Source: Rhododendron vialii (taxonomy: Eukaryota > Streptophyta > Magnoliopsida > Ericales > Ericaceae). Taken from it: a DNA stretch of 64,000 nucleotides. Shown here in pieces: positions 20,521-31,530 of this stretch. The position numbers were made by a program, and so were the translations under genes. Positions within the stretch are counted from its first letter, which is position 1; each line of letters begins with the position of its first letter. The notes below the pieces were generated by a model, which saw only the letters and a list, made by a program, of their open reading frames with translations, ran no database searches and was not told the origin of the DNA. The stretch is from contig NC_080568.1 of the NCBI RefSeq assembly GCF_030253575.1, positions 10,138,501 to 10,202,500 of the forward strand, in the 5' to 3' direction.

Positions 20521-23500
20521 ATGGCGGAGAACCAAGGGTCATCGTATTCAAGACCTTCGTCGTCATCGTCGTCGGGCGGAGGAGGAGCTCCCCTCCTTCG
20601 CCCGACGATCACCCTGCCCCCTCGCAGCTCCATCGAGAGCCTCTTCTCGGGCGGCGGGCCGGGCGCCAGCCCCGGCCCGATGACCCTCGTATCCAACTTC
20701 TTCGCCGATAACGACCCGGACTCCGACTGCCGCTCCTTCTCCCAGCTCCTCGCCGGCGCCATCTCCTCCCCAGCCGACGCCGGAGGCGGCCGTAAACCTA
20801 GCTTCCCTCCTCCTCCGTCGACGGCCCCGGCGGAGGGTAATAAGGATTCTGATGCGGATTTCCGGTTCAAGGTGAACCGGCCGGGACAACTGGCGGTTTC
20901 TCAGCCGGCGATGTTTACTGTCCCGCTCGGGTTGAGCCCGGCGAGCTTGCTTGATTCACCGGGGTGGTTCTCGTCCGCTCAGGTATTTATTGTGTGTTTT
21001 TGTTTAATTAGTTTTTGACAATTGCGATGTTTGGCCAGCTTGCGTGCACCTCGAGTAATAATCCCGGGGAATGAAGTTAACGAGCAAGGCAAACCTCATG
21101 TGGCGCCAAGGTTTAGAAAATTTGGCCCTTGCGAGATTCGACCTGGCTTTTTTGGTTTAATTTGTGTTTGATAATTGCAATGTTCGGCCAGCTTGTGTGC
21201 ACCCCGAGTAATAATCCCAGGGCATGAAGTTAATGATAAGGCAAACCTCCAGTGTTGTTTGGTCTTGTGAGATTCAACCTTGCTTGTTTTGTTTAATTTG
21301 TTTGTTTGGATTAGAACAATTGAGGATATTGGGAAACAATTGAGGATGTGGATAAGTGGATGTGTATATGTATTTGTATTTGTATTTTCGGATGTGTTTA
21401 CGTGGTTATGAATTGGTTTGCTGGGTGAAGAGTTCAATTGTTCAAATAGGAGTAACATTTACCCATTTGCAGTGTTCTAAGTAAGTTTAACATAGTCAAT
21501 TACGGTTAGCCTAACCAATTAGTACTTTTGAATTGGTTTGATGTGTGAAAGAGTTCAATTGTTTGAAGCACAATTAAATCTCTCTCTCTCTTTCTTCTTG
21601 TTTTTGTTGTTTTGGTGTACCTCTCTTCCATCTAACAAGGAGAGAGGGAGAGATAGAGATGTTTAGTTTAGCGCAAGTACCGATTTGTAGTGTTCTAAGT
21701 AAGTTAAAGCTAAACAATTAGGGCTAGCCCACCTTGTTCACTCTCCATTCAAAGGTCATTCTTCTGTCCACTTAATGGGATCGTTCTTTTTTAACAAAAC
21801 CTCCTTTGCTGCGCTCTCATCCACTTCTTAAGTAGACTCTTTGGTATCTTCATTAGCTGGCGAGCAATCCCAGTTCGCGATAGGGGTGGTTTCTTCTCCA
21901 TCGTGTGACTGTTTCTTGAATTGTTGGCTATTGAACTTGGTTGGTTGTTGTGACCCCTGACATGATTGATGTAATGTCTTGTTATTGTAATCCTGATGAT
22001 ATATACGTGCATAGAATTCTTGAATGGGTTGATAAAAGAGAACTATTTTGTACTTTACCGCATCTACCATTGGTTTTGGATGTTGTTTTATCCCATTTCA
22101 GAAATACGAACCTCAAAACGTATAGAACTAGAGACTGAAACAAGAATTGCGACAATTTGACACCCGAGCGAATTTACGGCTTGCGCAACACCCATGTGCC
22201 TAGAAAAGGTTTAGTTCTATAGGCATATGATTAATGAGGTATCAATGACATGTAACTTGACTTAGAAACCAAATCTCCTTTGACTGATCTCCTTTTGGAG
22301 AGTGGTTACACAAATGGAATGGTTCAAATATCTAGTTAATAATGGCCTTTGGATCGTATTTAATCTAGAGAGAGTGCTGCTCTAACAAGTAACATCTAGC
22401 AGCACAAAGGGTTTTATTTCTATTTTTTCATCTACCTAATTAGAATAGATTGTATGTCCATCCTTTGCTGGGGATCTCTGTCATTCGGCAAAGGATGGTA
22501 GAATTTTTGAGATCCAGTGTATTGTTTCTTTTCAGTCATTTTGCTTAGAAGTTAAGATGAGTACATTTTGGGTTTACCGTTCTTGGAGCAGCCAATCTCT
22601 TGAATGCGTATTGCTTTTTGTTGGATATCCTCCAGGGACCAGGAATATATTAGCTTGATAAAAGGTGATGTAACTTGCTGAAAGGTTAAATGGGCCTTAG
22701 ATTGACCCCCTTTTGCAGATACCCTCTAGGAACATATGAATTGCCATTTTGATTGATTAGAAGGGGACGAAACTTGCTGAAAAGCGAACTTGGACCTTCC
22801 ATCGACCACCTTGTGTAAGTTGCCGTATCCGGTTTTAATGATCATAGGGAAGGTATCCATCCAGCTTCAAAATTTCTTTACCGTACTTGACAATCCAGTT
22901 GTGTTACAAGTGACCAGCAAGTAAGAACACAAGGACGATGATGTGTAAGTGAAAGGTTTGGGACGAAATAAATATAGGAATTTCGGGCAAAATTTAATGA
23001 AAATTCGACCTTAGGTGGATATATACTCCGTATGATTTTGCGTCCAGCTGATACTGGTTCTTTTTGAAGGATATGCTAACCACTGCCCAAGGGGTGGTGG
23101 ATAACCACAATAAATGTGTAAAAAGCACCTTGACGTGTGTGAAAAGTATACAAGTAATTTGTAGAAGTGCTTTGAGATAAGTAAAAAGTGCATTGAAATG
23201 CAAAGCCCTTGTTCAGTTCAAAATTTGGAAAAAAAATTCTTATTCCAAATCCACTCATTACCCCTATCTCCAATTATTACTCTCATTTCTCCTTCCAATC
23301 ATTACTCTCATTTCTCTATCTATCTTTCTCCACCCATTACCCCTGTCTCCCATTATTATCCTAATTTCTCTCTCCACTTATTACGCCAAAAATCTTTTCC
23401 AAATTTTCCCAAATTGTGAACCGAACAAAGCATAAAGCCATAAATATTTTAGCATTATTCTTACTTTAGTCACTGCCTTGGTTAGCATGACCCCCTTTTT

Positions 23501-26500
23501 TTTTTTAAATAGTACTTGTAGTCAAACCGGAATCAAACTTAATCCAGTGATAAAACAATATTTAGTTGGTTGTTAATTTGTTATACGTTGGAGGTTGTTT
23601 CATGACTTATACTCATGGAGGCTTGTTAGTTGTGCTGGCTAGACTTGTAATTTACTTCTTCAATTCCCTATTTGAGACCGCTTTCAGCTATTTATTATTG
23701 CTATGTGTGAGGTGCGTAGGGTCCCTTTGGAGTATCCCACCAGCAGGTCCTGGCGCAACTCACAGCTCAAGCTGCACAAGCTCAATCCCAGATGCACAAC
23801 CACACAGAATTTTGTTCTTCTTCGTCAGCAGCTCCAGCTGCATCATTGCCACAAAATTCATCCTTCACTTCTGCTGCGACAACACTCCAGCATATGCCTC
23901 CCTCTATGCCTGACCATAGCATCACAAAGGAATCATCTGACCTCTCTTATTCTGATCATAGATCCCAACCTTCTTCCTTCACTGTTGATAAACCTGCCGA
24001 TGATGGTTTCAACTGGCGGAAATACGGACAGAAGCAGGTCAAAGGCAGCGAGTATCCTCGAAGTTATTACAAATGTACGCATCCAAAATGTCCAGTCAAG
24101 AAGAAGGTTGAGCGTTCTCTTGATGGCCAAATAACTGAGATTATATACAAGGGACAGCACAACCATCAGCCACCTCAAAGTAGGAAGGGTGCAAAAGATA
24201 CTGGAAATCTAATTAGAAATGCAAATAACCAGGGAGATTCCGAATTGGTCATGGAAGGCCAGACTGCGAATAGATTGAGAGAGGGGGTACCTGCTGTTTC
24301 ATTCTCTATGAAGGATGAGGAATCCAGCCAAGCCACACCTGAACATGTGTCGGGATCAAGTGACGATGAGGAAGTGGGTGATGCTGAAACTAGAGTCGAT
24401 GAAAGGGATGAAGTTGAGCCTGAAGCAAAGAGAAGGTAAACTCTGTTCTTTTATTTATCGAGCTATTCATATGGGAATCGTTTTAATTTGTCATGTTATC
24501 TTGATTGCTGCATTTCCTCTCCCCCCCCCCCCCCCGCGATTTCTTTAGGAATACAGAGATGAGGGATTCAGAGCCAGCTTTATCACACCGTGCACTTGCA
24601 GAACCAAGAATCATTGTTCAGACAACCAGTGAAGTGGACCTTTTGGATGACGGCTACAGGTGGCGGAAGTATGGACAGAAAGTTGTTAAAGGGAATCCTT
24701 ATCCAAGGTAATACTTTTACCCAGCTGGGTCTTTTCATACATTGTAATGGGGAAAGTGTTCTTGTGAATGTGATAATCTTCTAGTACTGTCTTCTTCACA
24801 TCATCATACAAGTTGATTCTAGGTCCACATCTCCTTATACCACTTCATAGAATTGTACCCATCGACAACAAATCCATGTTTCCATATCTTAATCCATGTA
24901 GTTAACCATATGCTTCATTGTTAACCTTTTGGTTTCCACGTAGTTAACCATAGCCATGTATTTATCCATGTATTTGTTGGTAGACCATAATCAACTCAAT
25001 TTTCATCTCCCCATCTTAGTAGTTATGTTCATAAGACATAGTTTCAAGAAGTGAGGGCAGGGGAGCGAGGGAGTTGCGTCTCCAAATTTTATGTTTGGAT
25101 AGATAACAAGAAATGTTTTCTGCTTAGTGCTAAATGCTGATATATCTCAAAATACGAATAAATATAGGAGATATCACAGCAAATGGTTTACTTGTGTGAT
25201 AAGCGAGTGTTTTGTGATTCAAAGTAATGTAAGAAGCCTAGAATTGGTAATTATGATATGCCATGGCGACTAGAGAATAATGTGGTTGTTTGTATGCTGA
25301 GAATTGGTGTGTTTGAAACCCTGTTTGGAGGATGCTAGGGCATCAAGGATCCACCCACAACATGCCTATGACATGTGCTGATGATCTATTTTCTATATAA
25401 CCGGTGTGAGATCAGGAAAATGGTAATCTTAATCATAAGATGATACAATGTACTTTGTGATTTGATAAAGATTTTCTCTCCTCGTATTAGAACATTTATG
25501 CGTTGGTAGGCTTTCGACTCAATCTAATGGTCTTCCTAACTGGTTGATTCAAAATGTGACAAAACCAGTTAGATAATTACGGAATTAAAGCATTTACCGT
25601 TCACGAGTTAATGAGAAGTCATTAAATTGTACAGAACCAAAACCTTGCATAATACTTTAATCAAACAAAACTATAAGATCTTACTTTAAAACCTTGAAGA
25701 TTCATCTAACAAACATCATAGATTGGTTGTGGTATCACATCTGGCCCTGCCAAGTTTTTCTGCAATCTCTAAATCAGAAGGAAAACTATCTCTAAATCAG
25801 AAGGAAAACTAGAGGAAAGAAGTGGGGGATGATGGTTAAAGCACTAGGATCCCTAATTGGAACTGAAAGGATATTTATGCAAGTGCTCTACTTAAGGAAT
25901 TGCTTTGGTCCGGATTGAGACCTTTACGCGTGCTTACGTGCACACTGCACAGTTCCTTAAATTTTTGGTGATGAGCACTAATAGTGGCGTTTGAATCTGC
26001 TTGGAGCAGCTTCTAGGGGAAGTTACTGTTTTACAACTTGGAATTTCCGCACAGTGCTTCTAGTGGGTGTTCATCTCTTTAGTCAGACTTTTAACTTCCA
26101 CTTCATAGCATTTCTAGAAGAGCTTCTAGGAGATCCCTTCAATTACCCTTTGCTTTTATCCGTTCAAGTCAAGACCTCTCCCATCTACAAAGCTTTATGC
26201 CTTAATTGCCTTGGTAACCCTGTTTGGCTTATTAACACCCAAGTAGCATGGACCTAGGCACGTGACACACATTTGAAACAACTATGAATCATTGGTGCCA
26301 GATATATGAGTCATGGATTATAGAAAATACTGTATAACATGAGGCAAAATATCTATGAATCTTTGGTGCCAGATACATGAGTCGTGGATTACAGAAAAAA
26401 CTCTGTAAAAATGAGGTAAAATTAATCAAGTATTCCATACCTTAAAAAACCAAGTGATGGATGGAAATCTATGCACGTGTGTCCAAACAATGTATTTCAT

Positions 26501-28587
26501 TTTGCTTGCCTATGTGTTCGTGTTGGCAAGTGTCGACATTTAACCTATTGTGCCCAACATAGTGTCTCACACATGCATTTTCAAGAGTGGGGTTCTTTCT
26601 CAATTAGGAGCAATGTTGCTTAGTGGGTAAGAAACTGGCTTATATGGCAACATAGGTGGGTTTGTCGTCTGAGTCCTGCCACAGTCTATATTTAGAGGAT
26701 ACAAGAATTAAAATCATCAATTCCTCAAAATTCGCATTCCTGTAGGATATTATCCTCAACAATATGCACTACTACTTGTATAATTACCATCTAAGGAATA
26801 ACGAAAATTTCACCATAATAAAAATAGATAATTCACGGGTATAAGGTATCTTAGCCTTAAATATCTTTGGAATGATTATTTTAGTGGTTGGGAAGAATGA
26901 GAAAAAGAATGGTTATGTTAACAAATGACAATATGTTCCGAATCAGAATAAATACAGAAACACTAATCAACAGATGATTGACAGATTTTGCGTGGGAATA
27001 CAGGTTTTTCGTACTTAACACACTATGATCTTTTATCCTTGCTTTTCCATTAGGAAAGTAAAGGTAAAAGTGGTTTCATATTCGTCGAAAGCAACAATTG
27101 TTATATTTGCACGAATCGAATCGTAAAACCGTGAATTGTACAATTTATCACTGTTTTTGTCTAACCCTTGATTCAATATAGATTCTTATCGTTTTTGCAT
27201 GAATCGTGAATCAAATGACAAATCTAGTTGTGAATCGTGTGATTCTGACAACTATGCCTGTGGATGCGGCCAAATGTTTTTGGTCCAATCAATTTTGTTC
27301 GTCACCCAGGATTCAAAAGAGACCACAGTGTAGTTCAAATTTTGGAATTGGTTCCTTCTTGATGCTTCCCTCATGTGAGCACCTTTTCGGCAGTTCTACA
27401 CTGAATGCATTGCGGTTGCCTTCTGGAACTACATTGTGTGGTAGTGTTGTGGGTTTTTAATTACCTTATCTGATGCTGATAATAGATCATATCCTTCCAT
27501 CTCTCGTTTTTTTTTTTGGGTAAATTTCCATCTCTCTTTTTTTGTTCTTTTTCCTGATATCCTTCCATCTCTTCTTAAATCGTGTTCTACTTGTCAGATA
27601 TTTCTCTCTATTTCTCAATTTCTGTCTGAATTCAATTATTCATTCAGATCAAATGTGCTCCCATATGTGATATCATTGTATCTGGTGATTCGGGCTGAAT
27701 GCTAATAGCTTTAGGTGCTTTCTTACTTCACACTAGATTTTAATCCAAGCCTGGCTGCATTTCTATGGCTTCTTCTTGAATAATATATCTTTGGTGTTTC
27801 ATCCTATCTAGTTTCCCAAAATATCATCCGGGAAAAGGGTTCCCAGTTTCTTTGCTTCGGTTCACAAAATAGTTCTATCTTCTAACCGTCTTCTGTTGCA
27901 TAGTCCTAGTTTCCGTAAAGTTACAGCTTTGGATGCTTTCTCTTATCATGGCAGTGAACTTTCAAGGCTATGTTTCAAGTCCAATAGTAGAATAAGGCCC
28001 CATTCCAGAAACCCAAATAAGTACTTTTTTTTTTAAATTTTCAAGCTTAAAAATAATGGGCAAATTATTTTCGTAAGCCCATTATTTTTAAGTTTGAAAA
28101 TTGTAAAAAAAGTACTTATTTTTTAAGAAGGTTAGTGGAATGGGGCCTAATTGATACGGGTTGTAAACTGAAACCTTTTCTTTTCTCAGAACTCGTATTG
28201 GTCCTTAGAAACAGCCTCGTGATCATAGCTCTATATTTGCTGTGTTTTGTCAACTGCCACTGCATTCTGCTCATGGTTCCTTTATTTTTTCTGAAGCACC
28301 TTATTGCTATCTGCAGGAGCTATTACAAGTGCACAAGCCCAGGGTGCAATGTCCGCAAGCACGTAGAAAGAGCTGCAACCGACCCTAAAGCTGTCATAAC
28401 CACATACGAGGGCAAACATAGTCACGATGTTCCGGCAGCTAGAAACAGCAGCCACAACACGGGCAACACTAGTATGCCACACAATGCAGTGAGATCGGAC
28501 AATAATTCTTCAGTAAGAAAAACAATATCCGGAAACAACGGATCGCAGCCTATAGCAGTCCTACAGTTTAAAGAAGAGTTAACTTAG
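20521..28587 (+). CDS. WRKY4: Group I WRKY transcription factor, WRKY3/WRKY4 type
   Basis: This nuclear DNA-binding protein would recognise W-boxes (TTGAC) and act in stress and pathogen responses. I join exons 20521-20982, 23720-24435, 24549-24707 and 28317-28587, giving 535 aa with matching phases. The N-terminal region has [23 protein letters not shown] and SFSQLLAGA, blocks shared with Arabidopsis WRKY3 and WRKY4. Two WRKYGQK heptads lie at residues 253-259 and 431-437, each followed by a zinc finger: C273-X4-C278-X22-H301-X-H303 and C451-X4-C456-X23-H480-X-H482. The link segment [20 protein letters not shown] precedes the second domain. The last intron interrupts the second domain after the Arg of NPYPR, the conserved position in this family. 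The protein ends [13 protein letters not shown]3 and WRKY4 cannot be told apart here. Introns 1 and 3 are long (2.7 and 3.6 kb) and hold MITEs. Confidence 0.95.
20983..23719 (+). other. WRKY intron 1
   Basis: This 2737 bp intron has a CAG|GTATTT donor and a TAG acceptor. Near its start a segment of roughly 130 bp is repeated (about 21025-21145 and 21180-21290), sharing TTTGGCCAGCTTG-like and GAGTAATAATCCC words. A hAT-like MITE lies at 23207-23430. Confidence 0.8.
23207..23430. mobile_element. hAT-like MITE in WRKY intron 1
   Basis: The ends CCTTGTTCAGTTCAAAATTTGG and, on the other side, CCAAATTGTGAACCGAACAAAG are inverted repeats of one another. The interior repeats a TTACTCTCATTTCTC-like motif. 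Flanking octamers TGCAAAGC and CATAAAGC share five of eight bases, so the duplication is aged or uncertain. Confidence 0.6.
24708..28316 (+). other. WRKY intron 3, inside the second WRKY domain
   Basis: This 3609 bp intron splits the second WRKY domain after NPYPR. It contains a 22 bp tandem word (CTAAATCAGAAGGAAAACTA) near 25785, a roughly 75 bp duplicated unit with TTGGTGCCAGATA at about 26290-26420, a possible SINE-like head near 26610-26680, and a MITE at 27996-28147. No internal gene is visible. Confidence 0.8.
27996..28147. mobile_element. 152 bp Tourist-like MITE just upstream of WRKY exon 4
   Basis: The element starts GGCCCCATTCCA and ends TGGAATGGGGCC. Its arms pair over about 65 bp around a small central loop. 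TAA lies directly on both sides (27993-27995 and 28148-28150), the target site of PIF/Harbinger elements. Its right end is 169 bp before the exon 4 acceptor. Confidence 0.88.
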
Positions 28588-31337
28588 AGTCTTGGGAAAG
28601 AGTCGTGAGAACACGGGGAACAAAAGCTTCGCATGAATCCATGCCGAAGCTCTAAGTTTCTTTTGTTAGCTCTGTGTTTATGCTTGTGGATACAGTTATA
28701 GTCTGGAATTGCAGAAAAACAAAGGGAAGGATGTAAAAGTGGAAAGAAAGAAAGAAAGAAAGAAATAGAGATGAGAAGATAGGTTACACGAAAACGTTGT
28801 CAGCTTAGACTAGCAAAGGTCGAATTCAACAGATATAAATTTGTTGTATGGAAAAGATGTGGTAATGATTATTTGTACTGCTATTGAGAATAGGCATTTG
28901 GGGTTTAGCTTTCTTTCTTTCTCTTTCAATTTTATTTTATTTTATTTTTTTCCCCCTGTTTTTTAGTTTAGGGGGAGTGTTCGTAAATTTTTCTTTATCT
29001 GCCCCTTGGTTCCATGTATTGGAAAGCGAAAACTTCCCTTGGAAATTATGCCTCCTAATTTCAATTTGAACTGAAAAAAAATTCAAATTTTGACTATATA
29101 TTACTTGGAAAGTTATAAAATTTCCAAAAACAAAAAATCCTCAAAATTATGGGGAGTAGCATGTTCCTTTCCCTCGTGGAGTGCAGCAGGGTCATTTGCT
29201 TGGCTCAATTATATAGGCTCTTAAACCAAGGTTTACACAAATTCGCACACTCCTTTTTCTTCCTTGTCTGTCAGTTCAATGCTAAATCCAACTGTTTGTG
29301 TTTGGGGCAGGTGAAATTAAAGGCAAATGAAGATTTAAAAAGTTCCATTTGTATCCATTTATTTAACTAAATATGTTTAAATTCGCACAATAAAGTGACC
29401 ATTCAACAGAAAGATAGGACGTCTTTTTTTAAGTTCTCATTTTTCAACGGAACTTTTCTCCGAAAATTTGCTGGATGGTGCAATTATTTAGATGCTTGGC
29501 TAAGTTGATCCAAAGTAACGGGTTTCTATTCTCTTCTGCCTTGGCTTTCTGTAACTCTCTAAACATGTACTGCATGAGTTTCTTGCATTTCTTTAAAACA
29601 AAAAAAAAGTGTGTTAAAACTTTTCTATTGAAAGGATGAAAATAAACTTCCTTTTTAGTGAGTTTTGAAAACTTTTAGTAAAAATATTATTTTGAAGATT
29701 TCTCAAAAAGATGTCTCTAGAAAGTAGCAATTTCTCCCTAACTAATCGCTCTCCTTCGCGATTATGGTTTCCATGCTCCTCCCCTCCTTCCGTCCTCTTT
29801 TCGCCACATTATCGTTATTTTTCTCAGATCTGTTCCGCGGCCAGTCCTAGACACCATTGATCACGTTTTATGCACGTCGAGAGACCACCACCACTCAAGA
29901 GGAGTTCAATCTACATTGGTGGTGGAGGCTACCATCTTTTGTCTTGGTATAACTGCGGATTTGTGGAGCTATGCAAACCAAAGAAATGAAGATAGAGGAC
30001 TTTCCCCCCCCCCCCCCCCTTCTGTTCATTCTCCGACCTCTCATTTGGAGGTTTTCTTTGTTGCTTTTGTTTGTTATAATCCGCTTGCATAGAGGTTTGT
30101 GTCCACCATTTTTTTTTTTTAGCAAAAAGAATTTTATTAATCTTTATAAAGAATAGTACAAAGATTAAACGGAGTCAGGAAACATCGACATATACCATCC
30201 AAGATCGAAGAAGAACAAAAAGATGCCAAACAAAATAACAAGAAAAAGCCAACCAAACTAGCAAGAAAAAATCCGAGGAAAACCTAACAAAAAATACCCA
30301 CAAACCTAAACAAACCACCAAAGGCAAACCCCACAAACCTCTTATTTATTTCTCGGAGGCCTTTCTTTCTCATTTTATGATTTTTTTTTTTATATACACC
30401 GATGTATACCTTATTGTAGAACGGAAAGTCTATGGGTACATACATTCATGTACATACACTACGTACATACGCACTTTAGATCCGTCTTGGGTCTTATAAA
30501 AATGATCTGAGCCGCTCATTTTGTTCAAAATAGTTTGTTTATGGTTCTTGTAAAAAATCAACTCAACCCAAAGTCCGTAAAGACGTTTACGAAACATCCA
30601 ACTTTGCTTTAGAATTAAGGCCTAGATTGTGTAGCAAAAGTGGATGTTTCATAAACGCCTTTACCAATGTCAGATTGAGTTAATTTCTTAAACAAACTAT
30701 TTTGAATAAAATGAGCGGCTCGAATCTTTTTTGTAGAACTCAAGACGGGTTTAAAGTGTGCATGAGTGTATGTACCTATAGCAGCACATTGTAGAGCATT
30801 TTGTATGCAATATCATAAGGCCTCGTGACTTTAAAATTAAAAACTTAAAAACAGAGTACAAAAAAATCCAAGCGGTAGTGTCCCCACCTTTTCCAATTTC
30901 TTCACTAATTGTTTTTTTTTTTTTTCAGCCTCTTCACTGATTGTGTCACACTTTATTAGTTGAGATATCTATCCATGTCGATGACCCATTTAATAGTTTC
31001 TGAATTTTTATTTATGAACAATTAAACAGAATGGGCCTGCAAAGTTTTTGTGGTCAGAAACTTTTGTTTTCAATGCAAACTCGACCACTACACTTTTGTC
31101 TTGTTTTTACACAAATATCAGAAAAATATATGAGAATGAAAACTAGTAGCTTTAAATAAATAAATGCCGTTAACTACTTGCAGGTGTGCATTTCTTTAAA
31201 CATGTCAGATATCTAGGAGTACCATCACAAGTCACAACTCCCACCCAAATCATTCAAATGAGGGTATTAGGGTAATAATACTTCTTCTCCCTAAGAATTT
31301 GCATCTATAACCTCAGCACAGCCCGGGTTAAGTATTA
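28588..31337. other. Intergenic region between WRKY and the CACTA element
   Basis: The WRKY 3' UTR occupies the start; a GAAA-repeat lies near 28741-28766. A C-run at 30004-30018 sits in sequence resembling a LINE 5' part. A poly-T run at 30108-30120 followed by TTTTATTAAT may be the reverse-strand 3' end of a LINE. I find no host exon here. Confidence 0.4.
30420..30795. mobile_element. Foldback element (MITE), ends approximate
   Basis: Two inverted arms meet near 30617. Paired words include GGTACATAC with GTATGTACC, GAGCCGCTCATTTTGTTCA with its inverted partner near 30695-30725, and GAAACATCCA with TGGATGTTTC. No clear target duplication was found. The word GATCTGAGCCGCTCA recurs in related form near 43160, so this family has other copies in the window. 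Confidence 0.6.
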
Positions 31338-31530
31338 GGGATGAAAACCGTGCGGTTAGGTTTGGCTGGGTTTTATGGAAAAAATATACCGAACCGATTT
31401 AATCGATTTTTACTTATTGGGTACCAAAACCAACCGATACTATCAAAAAAAAATGCACCGAACCACTCTGTATTTAGGCGGTTTGGTTTGGTGCAATTTA
31501 TTGGTTTGGAAATACATAATTGGTCGAATT
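31338..31530 (+). mobile_element. Fragment of an Ac/Ds-like hAT element
   Basis: TAGGGATGAAAACCG at 31338 is a classic Ac/Ds-type terminus. It is followed by repeated GGTTTGG and ACCGAACC words (internal binding-site-like repeats). No matching right end was found before the CACTA element, so it appears truncated. Confidence 0.4.

Noticed and set aside
20424-20889. Long minus-strand frames opposite WRKY exon 1
   Set aside because: They are antisense by-products of a GC-rich exon and have no recognisable domain.
23566-24178. Frames on both strands overlapping WRKY exon 2
   Set aside because: They are out of frame with the WRKYGQK domain and end where the true exon continues.
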